Source: Cladocopium goreaui
Taxonomy: Eukaryota; Sar; Dinophyceae; Suessiales; Symbiodiniaceae
DNA: 64,000 bases
Assembly (NCBI GenBank): GCA_947184155.2
Contig: CAMXCT020000902.1
Span: forward strand, 496,001-560,000
Reading direction: 5' to 3'
Below, piece after piece: positions 26,708-38,685 of this stretch. How positions within the stretch are numbered: position 1 is the stretch's first letter; every line of letters begins with the position of its first letter. The position numbers were made by a program, and so were the translations under genes. The notes below the pieces were generated by a model that was given only the letters and a program-made list of their open reading frames with translations, was not told where the DNA came from and did not search any database.

Positions 26708-27815
26708 CCTAGAGGCAGGGTGCAGTGGGCCACTCACACCGGAGGCCTGGATGCAAGCCTCTCTTTCGACGAGGTCTGGGGGCTTGGGTCTACGAAGCGT
26801 GGCCCGGCACAGTGTTGCAGGCTACGCGGCTTCACTCTTGGCTACCGCCCCCTTGTGCAAAGAAATCGATGGCAACTATGATGCAGACCAGGGCGCCGCC
26901 TTGCACCAGGTCAACCTCGCGCTCCCACCTGCCGACCACTTCCCGGTCCCAGCCCCGCACCCTCCTCGGCAACAAGGGTTGTCACGCGCGCTGGACCGGG
27001 TTGTGATCGCGCAGCTGGCCGCGCCTGGCCCTGGGCGAGAAGCTTACCGAGCCCATTTCCAACTCTTGCAGCAAGAAGGGGCAGGGGCCTGGCTCCACGC
27101 TTTTCCAAACGATGCCTTGGGCCTCCATGTGGTCACTCCCCTCTTCCGAACCATGGTCCGCTTGCGGCTTCGCTTGCCTATTGCCGATTCTGACATGGCT
27201 TGCCCCTTGTGTGATGGCACTTCAGATAGCTTCGGGGACCACGCCCGTGTGTGCCCCTGCGGGGGCGACAGGGTCAAGAGACACAACCAGCTGCGCAACA
27301 TCCTGGCAGGGCGTGCCCGCGCTGCTGGCTTGCAACCGGAAGTCGAGAAACCGAACTTGCTCCCTCCGCGGCCGGAGCTCCAGGGGGGCACCGAAGATGG
27401 ATCACAGCCTCGTGGAAATGGCCGTCGCCCAGCTGATGTCTGGATCGCCAACTGGAACCTTCATGGCCCTGCCGCCTTCGATGTTGCGGTCACTTCTGGC
27501 TTGCGGCAAGGCCACCTTGCTGCTTCAGCCGCTGATGGCAGCAAAGCGAGCATGGATTACGAAGTTCGGAAGTGCCACCACTTGGACACGTTGCAGGCCT
27601 GCGCCACTGAGGGCCTGCAATTCATTCCCCTTGTGGTCGAAGCCTGCGGTGCAGGCTGGGGGCCCACCGCTTTGAAAACGTGGAGGTCCCTCTCGGCCGC
27701 TATCGCTGCCAGGACAAGTGAAAGCAGCTCCGTGGAACTGCAGCGCTTGCTGCAGGCCCTCGGCATTGCGTTGCACCGGGAGAATGCCAGGGCCATAATG
27801 CGGCGACTCGAGTGA
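26700..27815 (+). CDS. Non-LTR retrotransposon, C-terminal fragment
   Basis: A 371-residue open frame without a natural start (it begins at the junction with the satellite), so the copy is 5' truncated. It opens with ASLSTRSGGLGLRSVARHS, typical of the region after the RT domain of LINE-type elements. A C-x2-C-x9-H-x3-C zinc motif follows (CPLCDGTSDSFGDHARVC), then RVKRHNQLRNIL and a domain with RRPADVWIANW, AAFDVAVTSG and FIPLVVEACG. The latter may be a restriction-like endonuclease remnant; this is a pattern reading only. No RT core is present. Related proteins are abundant in dinoflagellates. The frame is intact to its stop at 27815. Confidence 0.75.
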   Translation: MHGLEAGCSGPLTPEAWMQASLSTRSGGLGLRSVARHSVAGYAASLLATAPLCKEIDGNYDADQGAALHQVNLALPPADHFPVPAPHPPRQQGLSRALDRVVIAQLAAPGPGREAYRAHFQLLQQEGAGAWLHAFPNDALGLHVVTPLFRTMVRLRLRLPIADSDMACPLCDGTSDSFGDHARVCPCGGDRVKRHNQLRNILAGRARAAGLQPEVEKPNLLPPRPELQGGTEDGSQPRGNGRRPADVWIANWNLHGPAAFDVAVTSGLRQGHLAASAADGSKASMDYEVRKCHHLDTLQACATEGLQFIPLVVEACGAGWGPTALKTWRSLSAAIAARTSESSSVELQRLLQALGIALHRENARAIMRRLE

Positions 27816-28223
27816 AGCACCATCATGGACCTTCAGTGACTTCTCCGTAACCTTCCTGAGCGGGCCACTGAGCCAACTCCTGGGTGTCTCCACCTTGGTT
27901 CACCCTCGAGGCTGGCCTTTGCCTTGAGTCCAGCGCCCTTTTTCCTGTGGCCGGGTGGCTGGGGTTCTCCTTTTCCGGTCAGTTGACAACTGCCCTTTTT
28001 TGCGACGGCGTCTATAGGGCTGATGGTCTGTCCCTTTTGCTGGGCAACACCACGTTGCTCCCCTGCTCGCGACGAGCGCATTTTTTTTTGGCCATACAAT
28101 GGCTCATTATGTTTCACATTTGCCAGACAACAATCCTACTATTTAGAGAATTGTACAACTACATGTACAGCCTTGATTTTATTAATGCCAAAGGATCGCA
28201 GGGTAAACATAGAAGGTCCCGGG
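26708..28223 (+). mobile_element. 5'-truncated LINE insertion inside a satellite
   Basis: Satellite sequence ends at GTGCACG (26700-26706) and restarts at GTGCACG (28224-28230), so the LINE split a satellite unit and the 7-base match may be its target duplication. 27816-28223 would be its 3' untranslated end. Confidence 0.55.
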
Positions 28224-28560
28224 GTGCACGCCGTTGTGGCGCGAAGATGCGCGAAGCACATTTCCAAGTCAAAATGTACAAAGCACACCATGTTCGGACC
28301 ACTTTTGGAAGTTGAGATGTCGAAAAAGTGCACGCCGTTGTGGCGCGAAGATGCGCGAAGCACATCTCCAAGTCAAAATGTACAAAGCACACCATGTTCG
28401 GACCACTTTTGGAAGTTGAGATGTCGAAAAAGTGCATGCCATTGTGGCGCGAAGCACGTTTCCAAATCAAAATGTACAAAGCACACCAGGTTGAGATGTC
28501 GAAACAGTGCACGCCGTTCGTTGTGGCGCGAAGCACGTTTCCAAGTCAAAAGTGTAAAAA
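28224..28560 (+). repeat. 104-bp satellite array
   Basis: Unit starts at 28224, 28328 and 28432 (exact 104-base period), then a shortened unit from 28507. Units share TGTGGCGCGAAGATGCGCGA and GGACCACTTTTGGAAGTTGA. Confidence 0.85.
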
Positions 28561-28681
28561 ACTGACGGGTACGGAGCACTTTTGGACGTTCAGATGTCGT
28601 TTTGCGCTGCAGGCGCAAGGGATTTTGCACCTTGTCAAAAGTGAGCAAAACGTGAAGGTTTTGTAGCATTTCCAGAAAACG

Positions 28682-28849
28682 ATGGCAGGCGTGGGACATT
28701 TGAAGAGGATCTGGCAAGATGCATTTTCAGTGGCAGGCGCAGTAGAAGAGACATGTTCATCAAAGATGTTAGGAGGTCCGGACGCTGATTTCCTGAGAGG
28801 GATTGCATTTTGGAGCATCAGATCTTCAGTTTTGGGAAGGGGTCATTGA
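28682..28849 (+). CDS. Small hypothetical ORF
   Basis: A 55-residue frame from ATG 28682 with a protein-like string (KRIWQDAFSVAGAVEETCSS, FLRGIAFWSIRSSVLG). It is not recognised and could be an isolated exon or chance. Confidence 0.25.
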   Translation: MAGVGHLKRIWQDAFSVAGAVEETCSSKMLGGPDADFLRGIAFWSIRSSVLGRGH

Positions 28850-29220
28850 CTCTTATTGGGCCCTTGGGCTTGGGCCAAAATGTGGTGACGTCGATAATCA
28901 AAACCAAATTAGGTTATTCAAAATGTCTTGCAACACAAGGGGGATATAGCGCTGTAATTCGGACGGATGGACTGAAGAAAACCCAAGCAGCGGCAGTGGC
29001 ATACCGAGACTAAACAAGTTCCACATCCGAAGTGCCATACATTTCCATTGCCATACGAAGAAAAAAATGTGCATCGGGTAAGTAGCCTAACACAAATCAA
29101 TTGATTTATGTCATTTACAGTGCTCCAACCTATTGTTGATGATATGACGTGCCCTTGCTGCTGGTACATGCCCATGCTGCAATTTGGCCATGGTGTATCG
29201 AAATACATTTGGTTTCAATA
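28850..29220. other. No gene seen
   Basis: Mixed-composition spacer; no repeat or protein-like frame could be supported. Confidence 0.4.
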
Positions 29221-29670
29221 CGTATGTGAATAAATAAATAAATGAAGATATTTAAATATATCAATATATGGTACATATATGAATATACAAATATATAAAT
29301 TTAAAAAATATATGAATATATATAAATAATTATAAGTATTTAATATTTCAATATATCAATATATCAATATATCAATATATCAATATATCAATATATCAAT
29401 ATATCAATATCAAATACATATGAATATTGAAATAAATAAATTAAACACATATACAAATATAAAAAATAGATAAACATATAAATGCATATATGAATCTATA
29501 CATATATAAATATTAGGATATATATATCAATATATATATATGTAATATAAATAATTCAATGTATAAATATACAAATATAAATATTTAAAATTTGAAATAT
29601 ATAAATGTATGAATATATTAAAAAAATATTTAAACTTTGAAAAATATAAATATATAAAATATATCTTTAC
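29221..29670. repeat. AT-rich ATATATCAAT simple repeat
   Basis: Runs of ATATATCA (29348-29412) and TATAAATA variants. Confidence 0.85.
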
Positions 29671-30010
29671 ATGGGACACACATGATCTGTCGATAATTTC
29701 CTTCGGGAACATATTGTTTTTCTACAGCGCCAAACAGTGAATTTGCTGCTGGGTACAACTGGAAGTGCTAAACATGAACTGAAGAATAGAGAACCCATTG
29801 TCAGAAGGGGACAGGATCCGGAGAGAAGGCCTCAAGACTCCAATGTTTAACCTGCAAGCCTGGCCCGTGATTAAATATTCAATATTCCCTTTACTGTAGC
29901 CCAGGACATGTACTGTAGTCCAGGAAAACCAGAAACCATGGTTTCTTTTTTGAGTGTAATTTCTGTTCTTCTTACCCTGAGGGCATGAAGGTTGGGAAAA
30001 ATTGATACAG

Positions 30011-30436
30011 ATGTCTAGCGAAATGGAAGAAAATGAGAGATGTGATCAGGACAATCATTTGTTGCAGTTATGTGCTGTGTCTCCCTGCGCTCATTGCTCA
30101 CCCAACTTGCGCAGGTTGGCAACGACTGGTGGAAGATCCCTTGGGAACGATTTGCATGGAGCGACTGACCTTGGCACTGAGCCCACTGAGCCCATTGAGC
30201 ACCTGCACCCTGCAGATCCTGTTGTGTTGGGTGTTGGTCCCACAACCAGCATGGATCTTGTTCATGGTCCTAAACCCAAATCAAATCATTTACAGTATGG
30301 CCCAGTGTGGCCATTTTTCAACCCAAAGACGGGGTGTCGAGCGGCCGTTTCTAGTGAAATGATCATGGCTGATAATTGCTATATCTGTACATGCTGGCAG
30401 CAGCAAAGCGGCTACGCCACCAGTGCTCCTGCATAG
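30011..30436 (+). CDS. Hypothetical ORF
   Basis: A 141-residue frame from ATG 30011: MSSEMEENERCDQDNHLLQL, a Pro/Gly/Thr-rich middle and a Cys-containing end (NCYICTCWQQQSG). It has no family, splice evidence or neighbours in support. It may be chance. Confidence 0.2.
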   Translation: MSSEMEENERCDQDNHLLQLCAVSPCAHCSPNLRRLATTGGRSLGNDLHGATDLGTEPTEPIEHLHPADPVVLGVGPTTSMDLVHGPKPKSNHLQYGPVWPFFNPKTGCRAAVSSEMIMADNCYICTCWQQQSGYATSAPA

Positions 30437-30744
30437 TTTTGTGACCCTGTGTTGCCTCAAGGCATTTCGAGGCGGGCGAAGGGTTCTCAGGTTTCTCAAC
30501 CTTTCGCCTTGTATGGGTCCTAATCAATTGTTTCGACTGCTATCCTGGCAAAGTCCTTTGGCAGCAGCTTCGCAACAAAAGAAAACCCGGCGGTTTCGAA
30601 TTCTCTTGGCATGTTGTGGACCACCATCACCTTTCGGAGGGCGATGATTCTAGACGCACACATATCATTGACTTCGTTGCCGTCATGGTTGTCTCTTCAT
30701 CGTCACCAAGCATCATTTTTTACAGGAGCACCCAAAAAGGAAAG

Positions 30745-31260
30745 ATATGATAGATAGATAGATTAGATTAAATTTGGTTAGATTAGTTAGATTAATTAGA
30801 TTAGATTAGATAGATAGACAGATAGATAGTTAGATAGACAGATAGATGGATAAATAGATTAGATTGATTAGATCAGGGTGGAGTAGATTGAAATATATTG
30901 GAATAGAATAGAATATAGTAGATTAGATTAGTTTAGATAAAGAGATAGATAGACAGATTAGATTCGATTCGACCCGATCCGATTAGATTTGATTAGATAG
31001 AGAGTTAGATAGACAGACACACAGACATATAGATAGGTAGGCAGATAGGTGACTAGATAGGTAGATAGATAGATAGATAGAGAAATAGTACATGGGATAG
31101 ATAAATAGCTAGATAAATAGATACTTAGGTACATACTTTCTTAGATAGATAGATAGATAGATAGGTAGGTAGGTAGGTAGGTAGGTACATAGATAGATAG
31201 ATAGGTAGATAGGTATAGATTGGTAGGTTTGATTTGATTGGATTAGATTCGGCTAGATTA
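30745..31260. repeat. GATA/GATTA simple repeats
   Basis: Degenerate GATAGATA, TTAGATTA and GTAGGTAG runs. Confidence 0.85.
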
Positions 31261-31482
31261 GATAGATACATAGACTCATTTACATGTTCATTTGCAGTAC
31301 ATAGAACAATGAAGTAAAACCCTTTGAGGGTAGTCATGCGCATATATACTGCTATATACTTGACACATATATGGGTTGGTGGTTGTTTACACGGCCATTA
31401 ATTTCGAGGTCCCTGGACCTGCACATCAACTGGCAGCTGGACTTGCTAACAGACCTGATGGTAAGAGATAGAGAGAGTCAGG

Positions 31483-31513
<31 letters not shown>

Positions 31514-32350
31514 ATATATATATATATATATGTGCACATGCATATGTACAAGTTATGCGTGCATACACCATATAGCTATTTTTGTATATTCATTTATCTA
31601 TGCCTAACATGTATATTCACATCGCACTGATGAGGTGCCAGCCCCGACGGCAGGCACGTGCCACCAACTTGGCCAACTTGAAACGGAAACCGGAGGCGGC
31701 GGACCAGCCCAACTAGGACCAGTTGATGGGGAACACCGCCAATGTTATGGAAACCCAATCTGATATACGGTTATGTAAATATCAGCACCTCTGGTTTGTA
31801 AGTTAAGTATGACTTTGTATTTTTTGACACGTTTTTGTTTCCCCTCTGTGTGTGTGAAATCCCCCAGTCCCCCGGATGTTAGTTTGGGGCGAATCGGGTA
31901 CGGTCTAGAATTTAGAATGTGAAAGTCTACCACATTGAATGGTTCATCCCCAAATATAGAGACATCTTGAGGTCTAAGGTGAGTGGAAACCATTTGGGTT
32001 GCTTACTGTAGGTCTTGAATTGAACAAACCTCGAAACTAGAAGGCAATATTACAAAGAAGTAAACAACCAAAACAACACATTGTTTGATGGCCCTTTTTG
32101 TTCCTTTTTGAACATTTTGAAAATGCCGACGTTTCTCTGGTGTTTCCAAATTGGGTGACGACGATTCACCCTTTGGCACAGTGCTTGGTTGCCTCAGATA
32201 TTCCCATTATCATCCCACTATCTTATAACTATTATAACCCTATAAAATGTTTGGGTTCTCCACAATTGTTTGTTTATGAGAAGACATGCACCGTTTTTCT
32301 TTTAATGTATGGTACCCTGATGATCGATGATCCCTGAATGCCCTCTGGAG
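31261..32350. other. No gene seen
   Basis: Contains GA and TA microsatellites near 31480-31530. No supported exon. Confidence 0.4.
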
Positions 32351-32468
32351 GTGCGTGCGCAGACCATGCTGGTGGATTTGTTGACTTGGTTGGTGCTGGG
32401 CGGCATCCGCTCAGAGGCACAGACCATGGGCCATTTTCGGTGCTGGTTCCATGATACTCGTACCTTTG
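32351..32468 (+). CDS. Exon candidate 1
   Basis: Acceptor CTGGAG, donor G|GTAATT. Encodes VRAQTMLVDLLTWLVLGGIR then SEAQTMGHFRCWFHDTRTF, ending with one base over. Confidence 0.5.
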
Positions 32469-32637
32469 GTAATTCATTACAATTTGCTACGGAAGCCTTG
32501 GGCCATTTATGGATTTTATACGTAGAAGATGACGTCTCAAAAATAGTGATATTTCATACGAAACTTCTCAATTACCGCGATTTTCTTCATTCCCGAAGCC
32601 AAGGGACACAGAGGACAGTTGTGAAGAGTTCCTGCAG

Positions 32638-32748
32638 GCGCGAAAACGACACCTTCTCCATCAACAGGATCTGCAGAATCTCTGGCGTTCAGCCGCCTGT
32701 CCGGGGGCCCCAGAGGCCTTGACTGGGGGACAGATATATTCAATCAAG
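32638..32748 (+). CDS. Exon candidate 2
   Basis: Acceptor CCTGCAG, donor AAG|GTGGAA. Two bases complete the codon left by the previous exon. In that phase: AKTTPSPSTGSAESLAFSRL, SGGPRGLDWGTDIFNQ. A second frame is also open (HQQDLQNLWRSAACPG), so the phase argument decides. Confidence 0.45.
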
Positions 32749-32970
32749 GTGGAAATCCATGGAAATTCAATCAAAACACACAAAACCCCAATGTGATTCC
32801 AATGGTCACTGCGGTCAACGATATGCCAATATGCTCCGATGATAGGAAAACCATAACAAAGCATGCTGGTGCCAACCCCATGCTCGCCCACATCCAAATA
32901 AAATACCCAGACATACCCAGACAATATCATATACTTGTCACCTGAGGATGAACGAAAACACTGACTGTAG

Positions 32971-33005
32971 GTTTCAGGGTTTAGGGTTCGGGTTTTTAGG
33001 GTTTA
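32971..33005 (+). repeat. Degenerate TTTAGGG telomere-like tract
   Basis: CAGGGTTTAGGGTTCGGGTT then TTTAGGGTTT: about four imperfect plant-type telomere units inside an intron. Confidence 0.5.
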
Positions 33006-33659
33006 TTTTTTGGAAAGTTTAAAGAACGCTAGCCCTATGCAGGGATTTCAAGATCTCATAGCATCTGCATTTATTGAGTGCGTTTGGTTTTGTATGCCTG
33101 CAGACTTATGCCGCAAATTGGTGATATTGATGCCAATTCAGCTCGCTTAGATTGCGCGAGGTCCATCATTTTCGAACTGTCAAAATGAAGCACAGCTAAT
33201 AAAACGGGTACATGATAAGGGTGTCAGCATTGAACCATCAACAGACAGAGGCTTATGAAGACCCAGGATATTTCATACTTTTATATGTTTTCACATATAT
33301 ATATATATACTTTCCGCATCGGTCTGTCATTTCGAGCCTCCACATATATTTGGGTGTGTCTGAAAGTAGGGCACCCCCTCAATCCTTTGATTAAACTATT
33401 AATCATCATACCCCTATGAATTAAAGTTGCAATTGTTTTGTATCACCCAATTTCAGACAAACCCATTATATAATATATTTATCTACTTAACCCAACTTGT
33501 TTGGGCGTGATTGACTCTGTACAGCTGTCGTTATCCATGAATTGAGTTCCTTTAGTTCTCAAGAAATGCATGGTTCTATTAGTGCTATTAGTTCTATCAG
33601 TCCTACTAGTTCTTTTGGTTCAGTTCTATTAGTGCTATTAGTCCATTCCCTCTGCACAG

Positions 33660-33718
33660 GGCTCATCTCAGGCATTGTGCTCGAATCGCGAGATGATGTG
33701 GACGACCTCCTGGCACAG
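33660..33718 (+). CDS. Exon candidate 3
   Basis: Acceptor CTCTGCACAG, donor CACAG|GTTTGA, 59 bases. LISGIVLESRDDVDDLLAQ, in phase with the previous exon. Confidence 0.55.
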
Positions 33719-34180
33719 GTTTGACAGCAGTAGTTGGCTATCTTGGCTGGAGATATGACATGTTACTTTGGTAACCGTTGGTGACCGTTGGTGTATAAAA
33801 TGGTAATTTTATTGGGAAACGTGATGATACACCTCGATAGACCATTGGGTTTGGGGGAGCCAAGAACCCAAGAATTCAATCAAACCCATGCGACTGGCTC
33901 CCAAGGTGGGGCACTGCCATGGTTCCATGGTAGTCAACCTGTCCCCCTTGCATATTGGAAACATGCGTTTTTACTGAAAATAGGTTGGCCCAACATCCAG
34001 TGATGAGAGAACATCCAATGATCACTCATCATTGTAGAAACCTCTCAAATTTAACAGTCATATCTTCAAAGTCAATCCATGAATCCATGGGAAATCCCAA
34101 TTTCTGACCCAATTTATGACTAATGACCCATTTGACCTCCCCCCAGACCTCGTCTTCGAGCGATCTGAGCAATCTTCGAG

Positions 34181-34255
34181 GCCCGCACGAAGATCGCCCT
34201 CTTTGAGTTGCTCAGTTCCTTAGACTTCCGCGCCGGAAGGCTCAGGCCAATGGCG
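34181..34255 (+). CDS. Exon candidate 4
   Basis: Acceptor CTTCGAG, donor GCG|GTGTGG, exactly 25 codons: ARTKIALFELLSSLDFRAGR, LRPMA. Phase fits. The frame stays open to about 34360 if the donor is further down. Confidence 0.5.
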
Positions 34256-34863
34256 GTGTGGTACCCAATGGCCATTTTGATTCATGCTCTTGGTGATTTG
34301 ACATATTCATATGTTTTGTTATGTTTGATGTTCACGCATGTTTGGGATGATGATCCCTGACTGACAAACATTAATTTTGTTCAGATGGTACATGATGGTA
34401 GCAGAAGTGCATTAGTCGCTAGTTAGACTTTCTTTGCATGAGTTTCTAATAGTTTCTACTTGATTTGCACTTGATGAAATACAAGAACAAATGCAAAGAA
34501 ATGCACGCGAAATTAGCAACGACTTGCCTTAAAAAAGAGCTGGTGAAGAAGCTGAAACGACTCAGGTTTCAGAGAAACGACCCAGAGAAGGCCAGTGGCT
34601 GTCACCTCACCTCCAGTATTTCTTGGCTACCCAAGAAATGGCAAATGGCGGTGTAAATCCCAATTGGAGGTTAACGATGGTCAACAATTATAACAAACCT
34701 CCAAGTGTCTTTTTCCTTAAATATCTTAAATAGAGTGCTACATGGACCAAAAATGGGGACGGTTTGACACATTCAAGTGAGTATGAACATGTGCAGCTCA
34801 AAGTAGGCACGGTACCGACGTACCGTTGCTGCCACTAAGGCACTGAAAGCTGGGGAGACTCAG

Positions 34864-35113
34864 ATGATGCAAAGCTGGATGGGGCTAGGAATGGTACTTC
34901 GATGTTCTGATCCCACTTCCAAAGTGGTACTGGATATCAGCAATGGCGTTTTCAAAATTCATGAAATGTCACTGATGAAGATGGAGAACACTTTTCGTTC
35001 AACCGCGCCCGGAAGTTTTCGCAACTGTTTCGCAAAGATGCAGAGCGAGAATGATATGCTCCCAGAACTTGATAGCTTGGAGCGCAAGACTGCAGGAAGC
35101 ACGGTTTCTTGTG
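34864..35113 (+). CDS. Exon candidate 5
   Basis: Acceptor GACTCAG, donor GTG|GTAAAG. Encodes MMQSWMGLGMVLRCSDPTSK, VVLDISNGVFKIHEMSLMKM, MQSENDMLPELDSLERKTAG. Ends with one base over; the next exon supplies two. Confidence 0.45.
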
Positions 35114-35355
35114 GTAAAGGCATGTAAAAGCATGGTTTCTGGTCAGATCTCAGTTCAACATCTCACCTCATAAACCAAGCCTGTTTGGCACTCACTGTCG
35201 GTACCCTTCTCTTTGTCCACCATCTCATGTCTCATGAACTCCAAGGTGTTGTAGCTCGATGGCGACACGCAGTAGCTCGTCATGTCACTGGCCTCGGCTT
35301 TGGAGGTTTCCCTTCCAGCCTGGCAAATCAAATCTGTCAGCTTTTTGTATAGTTA

Positions 35356-35470
35356 CCCTCCGGAAAACTAACACAAAACTATCGAAAATCACTATTTTTC
35401 AATAGGTAAATCAACTATTTAACTATTTCTATGACCATTTTCAATAGCTTTTTGTATCTTTACTAGAGGG
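35356..35470. mobile_element. CCCTCTGG MITE, diverged copy
   Basis: CCCTCCGGAAAACTAACA at the left and ACTAGAGGG at the right, with the inner words of the family (AAATCACTATTTT, CCATTTTCAATAGCT). Confidence 0.5.
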
Positions 35471-35685
35471 ATCCGTAGCAAAGCAACTTGACGCTACAGC
35501 CTCAAGGTGGGCAAAGGCGCCATCGGACATAGCGTTCGGTAGCTGAGATCCGAAGGGATGTAGTGGGACTACATGGGGGTACCCCCAAGAGCTGGATGGT
35601 TTAGAATGGAAAATCATCATCTAAAATGGATGATGACTGGGGGTACCCCTATTTCAGGAAACCTCCAGATGCACCTTATACAGTA

Positions 35686-35826
35686 TATGTAATGTCAACC
35701 CCGGATTAATAAACCATGGTTTATTAATTAGGGGGTACTCCTCCAATAGTCATAATCTGATACTTAAATGGTACCCTCCCAATGAAACAGCCTAGGGGTT
35801 TATTAATCCAGGATTGACATTACTTA
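35686..35826. mobile_element. 141-bp foldback element
   Basis: Terminal inverted repeats of about 30 bp: AATGTCAACCCCGGATTAAT at 35691 pairs with 35797-35821 (two mismatches). The left and right flanks pair a little further. A partial relative lies at 48440-48460. Confidence 0.55.
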
Positions 35827-36074
35827 TAGTAGGACCCATCAAGCAGGTCGGAGCACGCTCATCATCATGGGAATTACCGCTGACTTTAGGAAGATGCCTG
35901 ACTTATATCAGCTACTGATATTGTGGTTATGATCGCTACAATCAGTACACTCTGATATAACTAATATTTAACTAATCATATCACAATCTATACAAAGCTT
36001 ATGATTTATATCAGGTACTGATGTGATTGTAATCAATATTACACCGATAATGTGATAATACCTCATATAGTTGG

Positions 36075-36099
36075 ACCACGGCCTTTAGAAGGCCGTGGT
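36075..36099. repeat. Perfect short hairpin
   Basis: ACCACGGCCTT, loop TAG, then AAGGCCGTGGT. No role assigned. Confidence 0.5.
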
Positions 36100-37013
36100 G
36101 TTTTGTGGACATTGGGTGGGGTGGGGTGGGCCTAGTTACATTAATCAATGATTATATCATTATAAATGATTTGGCTATCACTATTATTACCAATGTAATG
36201 CATATACTGTAGTTATCACATTCCCATGTGATAATACCTCACATATATCACTATTCTTATAGCTATATCATTATTATTACCAGTGTGATTATAGCCAACA
36301 ACAGTAACATTTATTTCCAATGATGATTACTATAAATTGTTTGGCTACTATATTTATATTATTACCAATCAATGTGATAGTCAGTATCACGATGCTCGAT
36401 GTTATCGTGGTGCCAAGCAACCCCCTTTGCAGCAGGTCTGGGCAAACGAGTCGGCACGAAACGAGGCAAAAGACGGCGAGAAAACTGAAGTTTTTTGCCA
36501 AAGCAATGGGAATGTTTGGGATTTCTGACATAGAAACATATCCAAACATGTCCAAACATGTCCACAACTGTTGGTTGATACAGAAAAAACATATGGGTAC
36601 CCATATCAGCAAATATCCTTCTGAAAGGCAAATATCGGGCAGGCAATGTCAGCTGATATGTCAGGTCATTCCATGTCAGCGAAAGATCGGCATGGCCAAA
36701 TGTCAGGCCCATGCCGAATCTGAACGCATACTTGGCATGTCGTGGGCCGAGCAGCTTCTTCCAGATGACGTCGGTAACGCTACAAAAAACCGGCTCACTG
36801 AATTTGATTTGAAGAGAATCATTGAGATATCCCAATACATCCCATGTGAAGATGTGTGAAGTATTAACATATAGAATATATATATGATATGATGTGATGT
36901 GATGTGATATGATATAATATGAAATGATATGATGTATTAGCCCAATATTCTGAATTTCATTGAATATCACAGGATGGTTCGTGATTTTCAGTGATGCTTC
37001 ACGCTTGGAACAG

Positions 37014-37060
37014 TGAGGTTGGAAGAGTCACGAGAGGATGATGAGTTCAACTTCTCCAAG
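37014..37060 (+). CDS. Exon candidate 6
   Basis: Acceptor TTGGAACAG, donor AAG|GTATGG, 47 bases: RLEESREDDEFNFSK. In phase with exon 5; an upstream AG (36991) gives stops in every frame. Confidence 0.5.
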
Positions 37061-37519
37061 GTATGGGGAAGATGCCATAGGATCCACAGGCTAATATGGC
37101 TGTTATGGATCTTATACAGATCTTATATTTTTTAATAATATCTTCATATGATTTTACATTATACGTTTCATTGATCTATAAAGGATTGCAACGGTATGCA
37201 TATATATATATATATACATGTGGTTCAACTCAAGTGCTCGGGCTGGGTGGCATTGTCTAATTTTGTCCGGAACTTAACTGGCTTCAGCAATCACTTTGAA
37301 GTGGAATGATTACTGTAACTGGTTGGTGATTTGGAACATTGTTTATTTTCCCCAATAGTTGGGATGATGATCCAATCTGACTTTCATATTTTTCAGGGGG
37401 GTAGGTCAACCACCAAGTAGGTTTCATGATCATGTGGAAATTGGATCATGGGAAGGCGCCATGATTTTTGGGATCCATTGATCTGCTGGGGCCCCTGGCG
37501 GACCTTGGAGCCATTGCAG

Positions 37520-37567
37520 GAGCAAGTCCAAGAACAGGAACAGGAGCAAGAAGAGGAAGTTGAGCAG
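37520..37567 (+). CDS. Exon candidate 7, Glu/Gln-rich
   Basis: Acceptor CCATTGCAG, phase 0: EQVQEQEQEQEEEVEQ, a likely acidic coil. The donor is unclear: there is no GT nearby, so a GA-type donor (CAG|GACGAT) is possible. Confidence 0.4.
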
Positions 37568-38685
37568 GACGATAAAAAAAGGATTTTTCATCGGGAAATA
37601 GCCGTTGAAACCACACACAGACCATGCGAAAAAAACGAACTACCTGAGACGATAACTTGTGCTCATGACCGCCTTTGTGACCCCTAGTTTTGGTCCCTGC
37701 TGATATATATATATGCATATATATATATATATATACACATACATATATATACATTATATTTATATATACATACATATGGATATATATATACATATGTATG
37801 TGTGTGTGAGTGTGTGTGTACATATACATATATTTATGCATTATTGAATATATGTTTCAAGAATCTTTAGATATCTTTACTGAATTACATTAATGTGCAC
37901 AGAGTTGCAGTTTAGTACGATTTCATATGCATAGAATAGTGTATACGACTGCATCGCCGAGTCTCGCAGGACCATGAGCAAGAGGCTGGATTGAGTGGAT
38001 GCGCCCTGGGAATCCCTGGGTGAATGATCCACTGTTCACTATCTAAGCAAATGCGAATCACTAAGATGACAATATGACGTTACATTGCTTTCATATGTAT
38101 TTAATATGATTATATATTGGTTAAAAGATACATGTTTGTTTGGTGCTTAAGATCTGCTCTATGATATACTATATCAATATTCTCAATGAAACACATTAGT
38201 AACTCACATATTCCCCATGTATTCACATATATATATAATGTAATATATTTCTATATATTTCTAACATCTATATACACTGGTTTCATTTTGTGGGATAAAA
38301 CATCTTCCATCCATGGAGCGTATATGGTATGCTTATAATATTCACTGGGTCGGTTTACGGGAAAATGTTCAGGAAACCATAGGAAACCCGTCTATTTATT
38401 TGATGTGATGGTTTCCGGTTAAGATGTTCCTTTCAAGCAATCCGTTGATCATCAATAAATCCCAATATTTGATAAACCCTTTGGTAATCAAACGTGGCAA
38501 TATGAAATGTTAAAATCCCCTATAAACAGAGATTTCTACATGGGAAGATGAAAATTGCCAGGTTTGATTACCAGAGGGAAATCTTTATTTTTGTGACATA
38601 AATCCACCATAAATCCACCATAAATCCACCATAAATCATCATAAATCCACCATCCCCGTGATTCTCTCATTTTTCCCTTCGCGAG

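Noticed and set aside
26360..26881. 173-residue frame starting with Lys/Glu-rich sequence
   Set aside because: It runs from simple repeat through one satellite unit into the LINE in a non-coding frame; a chance fusion.
31627..31690. CTGATGAGG followed by GAAAC, resembling hammerhead ribozyme core pieces
   Set aside because: The sequence after the first core does not pair with the sequence just before GAAA, so stem II cannot form at the right place.
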